Of a DNA stretch of 21,345 bases, positions 8,078 to 13,399 are shown piece after piece. The notes under the pieces are model-generated. The model was not told the origin of the DNA and made no database searches. It saw only the letters and a program-made list of their open reading frames with translations. The DNA is taken from positions 1 through 21,345 of the IMG/VR virus record IMGVR_UViG_3300032093_000991. The stretch is one strand, 5' to 3'. The DNA comes from a virus. Position 1 is the stretch's first letter. The number at the start of each line of letters is the position of its first letter. A program made the position numbers and the translations under genes.

Positions 8078-8273
8078 CATGATAATAATCGCGGTTGTGG
8101 TGTGTGTATTTTTTGCACTTGTCATTTACTATGACCACAAACTTGTCAAGCAATCATTTGAAGCAACGAAATCAAGAATAAATAAAATATACGATGGGGC
8201 GAAAGCCTTCTTATTCGTTCACTTTTTAGATAACACGCTCAATGATCACGAAGACATTGACGAAATAAATTAA
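8058..8273 (+). CDS. Single-pass membrane protein of the lysis cluster
   Basis: A 71-residue protein with an N-terminal membrane helix (about 8-25, IIIAVVVCVFFALVIYY) and a charged helical C-terminal half ending in an acidic tail (NDHEDIDEIN). The shape (short N-terminus, one helix, long soluble helix) resembles an inner-membrane spanin or an anti-holin, but there is no lipobox protein beside it to complete a spanin pair. It starts inside the preceding gene and is followed 2 bases later by another small membrane gene. Confidence 0.65.
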   Translation: MSQMRNDMIIIAVVVCVFFALVIYYDHKLVKQSFEATKSRINKIYDGAKAFLFVHFLDNTLNDHEDIDEIN

Positions 8274-8275
8274 AC

Positions 8276-8413
8276 ATGGAAGATTTAACAAACCCCGGAA
8301 GCGCAGATTTGGTGCGCGAACTTTTACTCATTGTCATTGGCTTAATTGTCCGAGCCATTGAAAAAAGAAAGTTGAAGAAATCTTTGCAGAATGCCGACTC
8401 GGTCGCTGAGTGA
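8276..8413 (+). CDS. Very small membrane protein of the lysis cluster (45 aa)
   Basis: A 45-residue frame: an acidic N-terminus (MEDLTNPGSADLVREL), a hydrophobic helix of about 14 residues (LLLIVIGLIVRAI) and a strongly basic stretch (EKRKLKKS). Start codon 2 bases after the upstream stop; the 3' end overlaps the M15 peptidase gene by 23 bases. The charge pattern (negative outside, positive inside) suits a small single-pass membrane protein. The function is unknown; position suggests a helper of lysis. Confidence 0.55.
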   Translation: MEDLTNPGSADLVRELLLIVIGLIVRAIEKRKLKKSLQNADSVAE

Positions 8414-8774
8414 TGCAGTAAAGGAGCTGGCTGATGCTTATTCAATGGCATCGTTAGCTTACATGATGACTTACCCGAATGCACCACAACCATTCATCAC
8501 GTGCGTTTATCGTTCACCTGAAGAACAGTTGGAACTCTACGCACAAGGGCGAACTAAACCGGGCAAGATTGTCACGCAATTAAAGTCAGGCAGCAAACAC
8601 AACACGAATCCATCGCGAGCCATTGACATTGCTTTTAGATTGGCTGGTGGTGGATTGACTTGGGATAAAAAGCATTTCATCAATTTTGCTCAAATCATTA
8701 AAACCATGAATCCTGCGGTGAAGTGGGGCGGTGACTGGAAGAAATTTAAGGACTATCCACACTTTGAAATATGA
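8391..8774 (+). CDS. M15-family peptidase, probable endolysin
   Basis: A 127-residue zinc peptidase of the M15 (VanY / L-Ala-D-Glu endopeptidase) type, which cuts peptide cross-bridges of peptidoglycan to free progeny. The zinc and catalytic residues are all visible: SKHNTNPSRAIDI gives H70 and D79, and the C-terminal HFEI gives H124. YRSPEEQLELYAQGRT (40-55) is the conserved substrate-side segment. There is no signal peptide and no cell-wall binding domain, so export would need the holin-like proteins encoded just upstream. The length matches single-domain phage M15 enzymes. Its stop overlaps the next start (ATGA at 8771). The start at 8391 is the only ATG that keeps the full fold, although it lies inside the upstream gene. 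Confidence 0.88.
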   Translation: MPTRSLSDAVKELADAYSMASLAYMMTYPNAPQPFITCVYRSPEEQLELYAQGRTKPGKIVTQLKSGSKHNTNPSRAIDIAFRLAGGGLTWDKKHFINFAQIIKTMNPAVKWGGDWKKFKDYPHFEI

Positions 8775-9799
8775 GTTTACCTAAATACAGAGAATATTTT
8801 GAGCCGATTATTTTCGGCAAAAGCACTGAGCCATACCGCAGTCAAGTGGCACGGGTTTACAAGTCATTAAACCTTAAGGGTGAGTGTTCATTTGATAGCT
8901 TTTACAATAATTTCAAACGCTTCAAAAAGCAAGCGGCAAAGTTGAGCATCAAAGAGCAACAAACAGCACCAAAGCAAAACGCATTTTCAGGCTTATTATA
9001 CGCATTAAAACCTGAGCCGAATCCTCTCGGTTTACCAACGTCACGCGAATCGGTTTATAGTGCCTTCAAATTACCTAAAAGCGCGAATGATATTCTTTTG
9101 CTTTCAGATATTCACGTTCCTTATCACAACATCGAAGCTCTCACGCTGGCACTTCAATACGGGTTAGAACACAAAGTCAACACGATTATTTTGAACGGTG
9201 ACTTAATCGATTTTTATGCAATTAGCCGATTTGAGAAAGACCCCCGCAAAAGAGATTTGGCAAATGAAGTGAACACGTGCCGAGAGTTTTTGACCGTATT
9301 ACGCAAGTTATTTCCAACTCAGGAAATTTATTTCAAGTGTGGTAATCACGATATAAGGTTTGAGCATTACATCATGCGTCAAGCACCTGACCTTCTTGGA
9401 CTCGGTGAGTATAATCTTGAAACCTTATTGAAGCTCGAGCAACACCGAATCACATTCATACCTGACAAACAAATCATTCACGCCGGGCAGCTCACAATTC
9501 TGCATGGTCACGAATTAGGCAAGTCGGTTTTCAGTCCTGTGAACGTGGCGCGATCACTTTACATGAAGGCAAAGGATAACGCTATTTGCGGACATCACCA
9601 CCAAACAAGTGAACACACCGAACCTTCAATAAACGGCAAGGTTGTGACGTGTTGGAGTGTGGCGTGCCTGTCCGAACTTTCACCTGACTACCATCCTGTC
9701 GGAAACAAATACACGCATGGTTTCGCTCATATAAAAGTTGAGCCGAGCGGTGATTTTGAAGTTCAGAATTTGCGCATCATTAAAGGGCGCATCCGCTAA
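8771..9799 (+). CDS. Calcineurin-like metallophosphoesterase
   Basis: A 342-residue protein with a full two-metal phosphoesterase core: DIH (113-115), GDLID (143-147), GNHD (191-194), HGH (245-247) and GHHH (274-277). The first 60 residues (SQVARVYKSLNLKG, SFDSFYNNFKRFKKQ) are basic and look like a small helix-turn-helix, which would point to a nucleic acid substrate. Such enzymes occur in Bacteroidota phages; the substrate is not known (nucleotides, nucleic acid ends or cyclic nucleotide signals are possible). It is coupled to the lysin by ATGA overlap and ends tail to tail with the leftward operon, the two stops overlapping at 9796-9799. Enzyme class is firm, biological role open. Confidence 0.88.
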   Translation: MSLPKYREYFEPIIFGKSTEPYRSQVARVYKSLNLKGECSFDSFYNNFKRFKKQAAKLSIKEQQTAPKQNAFSGLLYALKPEPNPLGLPTSRESVYSAFKLPKSANDILLLSDIHVPYHNIEALTLALQYGLEHKVNTIILNGDLIDFYAISRFEKDPRKRDLANEVNTCREFLTVLRKLFPTQEIYFKCGNHDIRFEHYIMRQAPDLLGLGEYNLETLLKLEQHRITFIPDKQIIHAGQLTILHGHELGKSVFSPVNVARSLYMKAKDNAICGHHHQTSEHTEPSINGKVVTCWSVACLSELSPDYHPVGNKYTHGFAHIKVEPSGDFEVQNLRIIKGRIR

Positions 9800-9963
9800 C
9801 AAACACCGAGCAAATAACCGCGATGTCCTGTGAGCTGGAATAGTCGCAAGCTAACATCGCACAAAATTTCCTCATCCTCAAAAGAAATTGAATCATTTAG
9901 AAATAGTGCCCTTCTTTGCTTTCGGAGCCTTGCTATCTCCGCGATTTGCTTCTCGTTGTACAT
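9796..9963 (-). CDS. Small charged protein at the end of the leftward operon
   Basis: A 55-residue protein, MYNEKQIAEIARLRKQRRAL at the N-terminus, probably two helices and rich in Arg, Lys, Glu and Leu. I chose the ATG at 9963; an earlier TTG at 9990 would lengthen its overlap with the ninG-like gene from 71 to 98 bases. It is the last gene of the leftward operon, and its TAG stop overlaps the TAA of the convergent phosphoesterase gene (9796-9799). No family is recognised. The long overlap makes it less certain than its neighbours. Confidence 0.5.
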   Translation of the reverse strand: MYNEKQIAEIARLRKQRRALFLNDSISFEDEEILCDVSLRLFQLTGHRGYLLGVC

Positions 9964-10483
9964 ATTCAACTTTGTTTTTATAGTGGGCAATTAAGTCCTG
10001 CGCCTGCGGTATTGTCAAGCGCAATTCCTTTGTTTTATCCACCTCAAGTTGTTCAAATGACTCTAAGCCTATCCGCTGAATTAAACCCTCACGATATGCA
10101 ATTAAATTGCCATGCTTGTATTGATTACACGGCACGCATTGACCGTGAACATTCCTTTCATCAAATCTCAAATTCGGAGTTGAACCAACGGAATAAAAAT
10201 GCCCTGCATCATACTTCCCACGTAATGGTTTGCCGCAACTGATACAACCTTTGCGCTCGTCACGTAATCGGATGTATTTGTTAAACACCGTTTGCAATTT
10301 GCGCTTCCATTCAGCCAGTGTGATGAGTCGTTGCTTGCGTTCCTTCATTTCGGCTTTCTGCTGCTTTTCGCTGACACGTTTAGCGTATTCAATGATGCAG
10401 TCAGGATTGAGGCACGTAGCTTGTAACGAGCTGAATCGCGGCTTGAATTTCTCAGAGCAAACTTTGCATTTTCTCAACTCCAC
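9893..10483 (-). CDS. ninG: NinG/Rap-like recombination protein
   Basis: A 196-residue relative of lambda NinG (Rap), a structure-specific endonuclease that processes branched recombination intermediates. Evidence: N-terminal zinc-type cysteines CKVC (7-10) and a second CLNPDC cluster (24-29), a long basic helix typical of the family (AKRVSEKQQKAEMKERKQRL), then CISCGKPLRGKYDAGHFYSVG, NLRFDERNVHGQCVPCNQYKHGN, the NinG core with its His/Cys pattern. The C-terminus is Lys-rich. Start is GTG at 10483, which overlaps the upstream gene by 10 bases; there is no ATG near. It works with the annealing protein and YqaJ nuclease encoded in the same operon. The family is clear. Confidence 0.88.
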   Translation of the reverse strand: MELRKCKVCSEKFKPRFSSLQATCLNPDCIIEYAKRVSEKQQKAEMKERKQRLITLAEWKRKLQTVFNKYIRLRDERKGCISCGKPLRGKYDAGHFYSVGSTPNLRFDERNVHGQCVPCNQYKHGNLIAYREGLIQRIGLESFEQLEVDKTKELRLTIPQAQDLIAHYKNKVEYVQREANRGDSKAPKAKKGTISK

Positions 10484-10707
10484 CGAATTTGTTCGCAGTT
10501 CAGATTTGCGAGTATTGTACCCACAATTATTTCGCGCTGACCTTCTGTTGCTTCGGTTAGTAATCGCACCGAGTTTTTTTGTTCGCCATTGATTGAGCGA
10601 ATGAGTTCGAACTCCCAGTTGATTGTGTCACTTCCTGCAACGCACATTGTGATGGTTCCTGCATGATACTCAACTCTCTTGTGGGGTTTGGTTTGTACTG
10701 TTATCAT
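10474..10707 (-). CDS. Hypothetical phage protein (77 aa)
   Basis: A 77-residue protein of unknown function, starting MITVQTKPHKRVEYHAGTI and ending ILANLNCEQIRWS. It is predicted to be mixed beta then helical, with no membrane segment. It overlaps ninG by 10 bases and the upstream gene by 38, fitting the tightly packed operon. The ATG is preceded by AAACAATGATAAC-type A-rich sequence. Confidence 0.65.
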   Translation of the reverse strand: MITVQTKPHKRVEYHAGTITMCVAGSDTINWEFELIRSINGEQKNSVRLLTEATEGQREIIVGTILANLNCEQIRWS

Positions 10708-10894
10708 TGTTTTGCATTTTGGTTTTCATGTCTTCTGCGCCTGCAATATAACCATTGACAAAATAATCTCTTTCAACCGGGAGTAAATCGGTGCAATAGT
10801 TTACAAAGTCTTGGTAAATACTTGCGGCAATAGCTTTGCGGTTTTTGTTCGCCTTGCTTGTATAGTGGCTGATGAGTTGTTCGAGTGGTGTCAA
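10670..10894 (-). CDS. Small helical phage accessory protein with TTG start
   Basis: A 74-residue helical protein opening MTPLEQLISHYTSKANKNRK with LLPVERDYFVNGYIAGAED in the middle, a layout common among small Bacteroidota phage early proteins. The start is TTG at 10894, chosen because TTGA overlaps the TGA stop of the upstream gene and because the N-terminal TPLEQLI segment is family-like; the next in-frame ATG would leave only about 19 residues. The C-terminus is Asn/Gln-rich and probably disordered. Function unknown. Confidence 0.6.
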   Translation of the reverse strand: MTPLEQLISHYTSKANKNRKAIAASIYQDFVNYCTDLLPVERDYFVNGYIAGAEDMKTKMQNNDNSTNQTPQES

Positions 10895-11085
10895 TTTAGT
10901 GATGCTTTAATTTCAAAGTGTTCTGAGTTGATGAAGCACGCAGGAAAGCTGCCCGTTTCATCTGTTGCCATTCCAACTTCTACAACTGGGTCATATATGT
11001 ATAGTTGATTTTGCATTATAGCAACGTATACGGGTGTTTCGGGGTGAAACGATTCAAGGATAACGATGAGCTCTTCAACTGTCAC
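10891..11085 (-). CDS. Small conserved phage protein with GTG start
   Basis: A 64-residue protein, MTVEELIVILESFHPETPVYV at the N-terminus. This opening (a helix TVEELI, then a P-x-x-P turn, then beta strands) occurs in many small phage proteins of unknown function. The GTG start at 11085 is the only one giving this conserved N-terminus, and its stop overlaps the next gene's TTG. It starts 4 bases after the stop of the DUF736-like gene. No catalytic residues seen. Confidence 0.65.
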   Translation of the reverse strand: MTVEELIVILESFHPETPVYVAIMQNQLYIYDPVVEVGMATDETGSFPACFINSEHFEIKASLN

Positions 11086-11089
11086 AACT

Positions 11090-11338
11090 TTAGAACGGAA
11101 GATCGTCGGAATTGCCGTTTGATTGTGGAGCTTTATTTTTCAAGTTGTCATTTGCTTGTTGTTCACTAATTTTTAGTGAGAGGAAAGAACCTTTCGCGCC
11201 TTGCTTTACCCATCCTGCAATGCGTAATTCTTTGCCGTTTATTTTGACGTTGCCTGTGTAGTCAGGTAGTTTATCACCATCCTGCTTTTTATTGTTCTTA
11301 AATAGTGTTCCGCTATTGTCTTGTAATTCGTATGCCAT
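11090..11338 (-). CDS. DUF736-like protein with an SSB-like C-terminal tip
   Basis: An 82-residue protein. Residues 1-58 form a small beta domain, MAYELQDNSGTLFKN, PDYTGNVKINGKELRI, AGWVKQG, FLSLKISEQ, similar to DUF736-type phage and plasmid proteins. Residues 60-77 are a disordered Asn/Gln/Ser linker, and the protein ends NSDDLPF. That acidic tip matches the pattern of the bacterial SSB C-terminus (DDIPF), which recruits replication and repair enzymes. With its place in an operon with annealing protein, exonuclease and NinG, a role in binding ssDNA or recruiting host SSB partners is a reasonable inference. ATG at 11338 preferred over a TTG six bases earlier. Confidence 0.75.
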   Translation of the reverse strand: MAYELQDNSGTLFKNNKKQDGDKLPDYTGNVKINGKELRIAGWVKQGAKGSFLSLKISEQQANDNLKNKAPQSNGNSDDLPF

Positions 11339-11531
11339 GTTCAATTAAATTTTTGAGACGTTCTGTATAAGGTTTGCATGATTCAAATTGGTAGTTGTTT
11401 TTGACGTGCATTAAGTGAGAGCGCAAGCAGTGCCGAAAGTCCAACACTGTCACGTGTGGAGCTGGTTTGTACACTGCCTGCGGTAGCTCACGTGTTAGCA
11501 GTTCTTCAGCCTTTGCGATAAGTTCGGACAC
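11313..11531 (-). CDS. Small phage protein of unknown function
   Basis: A 72-residue protein if started at GTG 11531, just after AAGGA. An alternative TTG at 11600 would add 23 residues and run through the gene upstream in another frame. The product has an N-terminal helix (SELIAKAEELLTREL), a middle with HVTVLDFRHCLRSHLMHV and a C-terminal helix ending HGIRITRQ. There are several His and Cys residues but no metal motif that can be named. It overlaps the DUF736-like gene by 26 bases and the ribbon-helix-helix gene by 26. Confidence 0.5.
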   Translation of the reverse strand: MSELIAKAEELLTRELPQAVYKPAPHVTVLDFRHCLRSHLMHVKNNYQFESCKPYTERLKNLIEHGIRITRQ

Positions 11532-11670
11532 TTCCTTGCTCGGTGGCAAGTGCTTTAGTCCGAAGAAATTCAGCGATTGATTGTTTGGCTTTTTTTGCAA
11601 GTGATGCGATTTTCTTTTTATCGGACTCGCTGACTCGCGCTCCGATTTTGGTGGTTTTTACTTTACTCAT
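11506..11670 (-). CDS. Ribbon-helix-helix (CopG/MobC-like) DNA-binding protein
   Basis: A 54-residue protein whose residues 7-40 (TKIGARVSESDKKKIASLAKK, then AKQSIAEFLRTKAL) match the ribbon-helix-helix layout: a short strand with alternating residues (KIGARV), helix 1, a turn, and helix 2 with SIAEFLR. The closest style is the MobC/CopG class of small regulators. It probably binds an operator as a dimer and may autoregulate part of this operon; the inverted repeat at 11818-11847 is a possible site. ATG at 11670 overlaps the end of the upstream gene by 8 bases. It continues 14 residues past the fold into a basic tail. Confidence 0.7.
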   Translation of the reverse strand: MSKVKTTKIGARVSESDKKKIASLAKKAKQSIAEFLRTKALATEQGSVRTYRKG

Positions 11671-11818
11671 TTTTAAGTTGATTGATTATTTCTTGTAATT
11701 CTTTTTTGATTGCTTCACACTCATCGCGTAATGCGATAAGCTCCTGAAGTAATTCGCTCTCATTTACATCGGTCAAGTTGTAAACGATGGGCACGTTGTA
11801 GGTTGCATTTGATTCCAT
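11663..11818 (-). CDS. Small coiled-coil protein (51 aa)
   Basis: A 51-residue frame from ATG 11818. The N-terminal 18 residues (MESNATYNVPIVYNLTDV) look like a short strand region, followed by one amphipathic helix ESELLQELIALRDECEAIKK with clear heptads, likely a dimeric coiled coil. It overlaps the ribbon-helix-helix gene by 8 bases, so the two may be translated together. The inverted repeat 11818-11847 covers its upstream region. No family is recognised. Confidence 0.55.
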   Translation of the reverse strand: MESNATYNVPIVYNLTDVNESELLQELIALRDECEAIKKELQEIINQLKNE

Positions 11819-11847
11819 GTAACAAATTTAGATATAAAATTGTTACA
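11818..11847. repeat. Inverted repeat, candidate operator
   Basis: TGTAACAA and TTGTTACA are perfect 8-base arms separated by 14 AT-rich bases; pairing continues as TTTA with AAA after one mismatch. It spans exactly from the start codon of the gene ending at 11663 to the stop of the gene ending at 11843. It could bind a dimeric regulator or act as a weak hairpin in the RNA. Confidence 0.5.
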
Positions 11848-12061
11848 ATAGGATGCCCTCTTCCAAACATTTGCCCCTTAATAAGTCGCGCAATCTTTCA
11901 ACCATGTCATAAACTTCAGGCAACAACCCATCTTGGTATTTTATTATAGCCCTCATTTCCTGATCTATTTCGAGCAGGATGCTTTGCGCTTTGATTCCCT
12001 TAACGGCAGCGTCAAATTCGAACTGCTCATCTGGAAGGTTGTATACTAGTGTTGCTTTCAT
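11843..12061 (-). CDS. Small conserved phage protein (72 aa)
   Basis: A 72-residue protein, MKATLVYNLPDEQFEFDAAV at the N-terminus, then a helix with ILLEIDQEMRAIIKYQDG and a final helix EVYDMVERLRDLLRGKC. This layout (strand with NLPDE, helix, D-x-x-R-x-x-x-K-Y, helix) is common in small proteins of Bacteroidota phages and plasmids, annotated there as hypothetical. It overlaps the next upstream gene by 4 bases (ATGA-type coupling). The role is unknown; gene position suggests an early accessory protein. Confidence 0.7.
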   Translation of the reverse strand: MKATLVYNLPDEQFEFDAAVKGIKAQSILLEIDQEMRAIIKYQDGLLPEVYDMVERLRDLLRGKCLEEGILL

Positions 12062-12279
12062 TTGTAGGTTTGATTAAAATAATCCGCTGATGTTCTATCA
12101 TACCACTTATCGATGGTGCTTTGTTGGTCAGTTCTACCCTCTCGATAGGCTTCAAGTATTTGGTCGCGATAAAGTTCTTTGGCTTGTTCAAATACTTCAT
12201 TCCATTCTTTCATGGTTTTAATTTGAACTTGTGCATCGTTATTGATTTCATCAATCAGAAATTGTACTGCCGTTTTCAT
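12058..12279 (-). CDS. Small phage protein, paralogue of its upstream neighbour
   Basis: A 73-residue protein with the pattern MKTAVQFLIDEIN, then EQAKELYRDQILEAYREG, then YFNQTYK at the C-terminus. The gene before it (12276-12488) has the same three blocks, so the two look like a tandem duplication. The middle block (AK-x-Y-RDQIL) also occurs at the C-terminus of the YqaJ nuclease in this operon, and 15 bases are identical between the two places. ATG overlaps the neighbour's stop by 4 bases. Function unknown; such short helical proteins are common in Bacteroidota phages. Confidence 0.7.
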   Translation of the reverse strand: MKTAVQFLIDEINNDAQVQIKTMKEWNEVFEQAKELYRDQILEAYREGRTDQQSTIDKWYDRTSADYFNQTYK

Positions 12280-12488
12280 TTGTCACCTCCGTATGTTTCG
12301 TTGTAGTATAGTTCCCCATCATCTTTTATTTCATCACAATTTGGGTCGTAGTAATAAGCATCAATAATCTGCTCCTTCTCCATTGCTTTGGCTTGTTCGA
12401 TAAATTCTAAATAGTAAGAAGAAAATTCTTTTCCGTTTTTACCTTCAATCGCCTGTAATAACCACTCTACTGCTGTTTGTTTTTTCAT
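12276..12488 (-). CDS. Small phage protein, first of a tandem paralogue pair
   Basis: A 70-residue protein built as MKKQTAVEWLLQAIEG, EQAKAMEKEQIIDAYYYDP, then an acidic stretch and YYNETYGGDK. The TAVEWL opening, the QAKxMEKEQIIDAY helix and the YYNET(Y/F) ending recur in many small proteins of Bacteroidota phages. It is the first gene downstream (leftward) of the repeat-rich 12489-12670 gap, so its promoter should lie there, although no good TAnnTTTG site with a -33 partner is visible. Function unknown. Confidence 0.7.
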   Translation of the reverse strand: MKKQTAVEWLLQAIEGKNGKEFSSYYLEFIEQAKAMEKEQIIDAYYYDPNCDEIKDDGELYYNETYGGDK

Positions 12489-12559
12489 TTGTACAAAGTT
12501 TAGTTAATTTATTAAGTTGTTATATAATTCACAAATCTCCGAATAATTGTGCCGTAAAA

Positions 12560-12656
12560 GACAAGTTATCGCTTTACTTGTTACCAATTTAGTTAGGATT
12601 TTGTCAAGTTATCGGTTGACTTTTTTTTGGGCTGAGTCAAGCTATCGGTTGACTTT
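12560..12656. repeat. Three spaced palindromes with TTATCGG core
   Basis: Within the 182-base gap 12489-12670, which has no gene, are three related units: GACAAGTTATCGCTTTACTTG (12560-12580, perfect arms ACAAGT/ACTTGT), GTCAAGTTATCGGTTGAC (12603-12620, arms GTCAA/TTGAC) and GTCAAGCTATCGGTTGAC (12636-12653, arms AGTCAA/TTGACT with the base either side). Cores step by 43 and 33 bases. A half copy, GGTTATCGGCAAGC (12669-12682), overlaps the methylase stop codon 29 bases on. The second unit is followed by eight Ts, so it may also act as a weak terminator on the plus strand. They look like operators or origin iterons. Confidence 0.6.
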
Positions 12657-12670
12657 CGCTTATTGATTGG

Positions 12671-13399
12671 TTATCGGCAAGCGTAAGCAGACCATTGCTC
12701 AGCCATAGCATCTGCAACACCCTGAAAAAACTTGCTTCTTTTTTTACTTCCATTTGCAAATGTTTTGCCTTTATAATTTTGTTTCTCTAATCTGCCACCA
12801 CCACCATTTATATAAGGTTGATACTCTTTTGCGTGAGTAACATTTTCATCAAATAAGTTTGGAGCTGCATTGTGGTAAAGTGGTGGCAAGTTCTTTAACC
12901 ATAAGCAAGTTTTTTTTGAATACCCATCGCCAAACATATACGGTTGAATTATCTGTGAGTATTTAGGCAATCCAATAATGTTCATAGGCATAGGGTTTTC
13001 AATAGCTACGTGCTTACAATCCAAATTATAAAACAACATAAAAAACTCTTTTGCTTCCATTGCTTTTTGATATCTATCTTCATCAATAATTCCTTTCTTT
13101 GGGTACATTCTTACAGCTCCGCCATTTGTCATATAAGTACAAGGTGGAAAAGCAATTACAATATCCCAATATTGTTTTAATAATTCAGTTACATCGCCAG
13201 TATAATGCCACTCAGGGTGTCCGCCTGAACATTCTTGTATATCACAACTAAATGCTTCGTGTCCTAATTTTCTAAATGATTTTGTTACTGTTTGGCTTTC
13301 TTCACAAGCTAATAGAACCCGAAGAACGCCAGCCGATAACACGTGCTTTGCAAAAGGCAAGGCATTTGTGGTATCATCAACATTTGTATTTCTAATCAT
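12671..13399 (-). CDS. Cytosine-C5-type DNA methyltransferase-like protein
   Basis: A 242-residue protein of the phage cytosine methylase type. Motif I-like LRVLLACEESQTV (26-38) and SCDI (51-54), the catalytic-loop PPC (85-87, in FPPCTYMTNGG), the motif VI-like IENP (133-136) and QPYMFGDGYSKKTCLWLKNL (152-171) are all present. It is short for a full C5 enzyme and lacks an obvious target recognition domain. It may protect phage DNA from host restriction. The gene looks more AT-rich in its codons than its neighbours and is bounded by repeats on both sides, so it is probably a later arrival. ATG 13399 adds about 25 residues encoded by an inverted repeat (13329-13478); GTG at 13342 would give a more family-like start. 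Confidence 0.8.
   Translation of the reverse strand: MIRNTNVDDTTNALPFAKHVLSAGVLRVLLACEESQTVTKSFRKLGHEAFSCDIQECSGGHPEWHYTGDVTELLKQYWDIVIAFPPCTYMTNGGAVRMYPKKGIIDEDRYQKAMEAKEFFMLFYNLDCKHVAIENPMPMNIIGLPKYSQIIQPYMFGDGYSKKTCLWLKNLPPLYHNAAPNLFDENVTHAKEYQPYINGGGGRLEKQNYKGKTFANGSKKRSKFFQGVADAMAEQWSAYACR

Noticed and set aside
9916-10592. Two plus-strand frames opposite ninG
   Set aside because: Cys/Leu/Ser-rich shadow products with no motif; the minus strand carries a recognisable NinG.
11313-11600. A 95-residue protein starting at TTG 11600
   Set aside because: It would run in a second frame through most of the ribbon-helix-helix gene; a GTG at 11531 gives a more likely shorter protein.
12489-12560. 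Promoter for the genes leftward of 12488
   Set aside because: TAAACTTTG and TTTG strings occur, but the spacing (about 29 bases) does not fit the Bacteroidota pattern.
12603-12630. Strong rho-independent terminator on the plus strand
   Set aside because: The stem is only five pairs with an eight-base loop despite the T tract, and no plus-strand gene ends here. Kept only as a possible weak effect.
12671-12690. A second full attC site beyond the methylase stop
   Set aside because: TTATCGG units there are direct repeats with small palindromes of their own, and do not form one long fold with paired ends.
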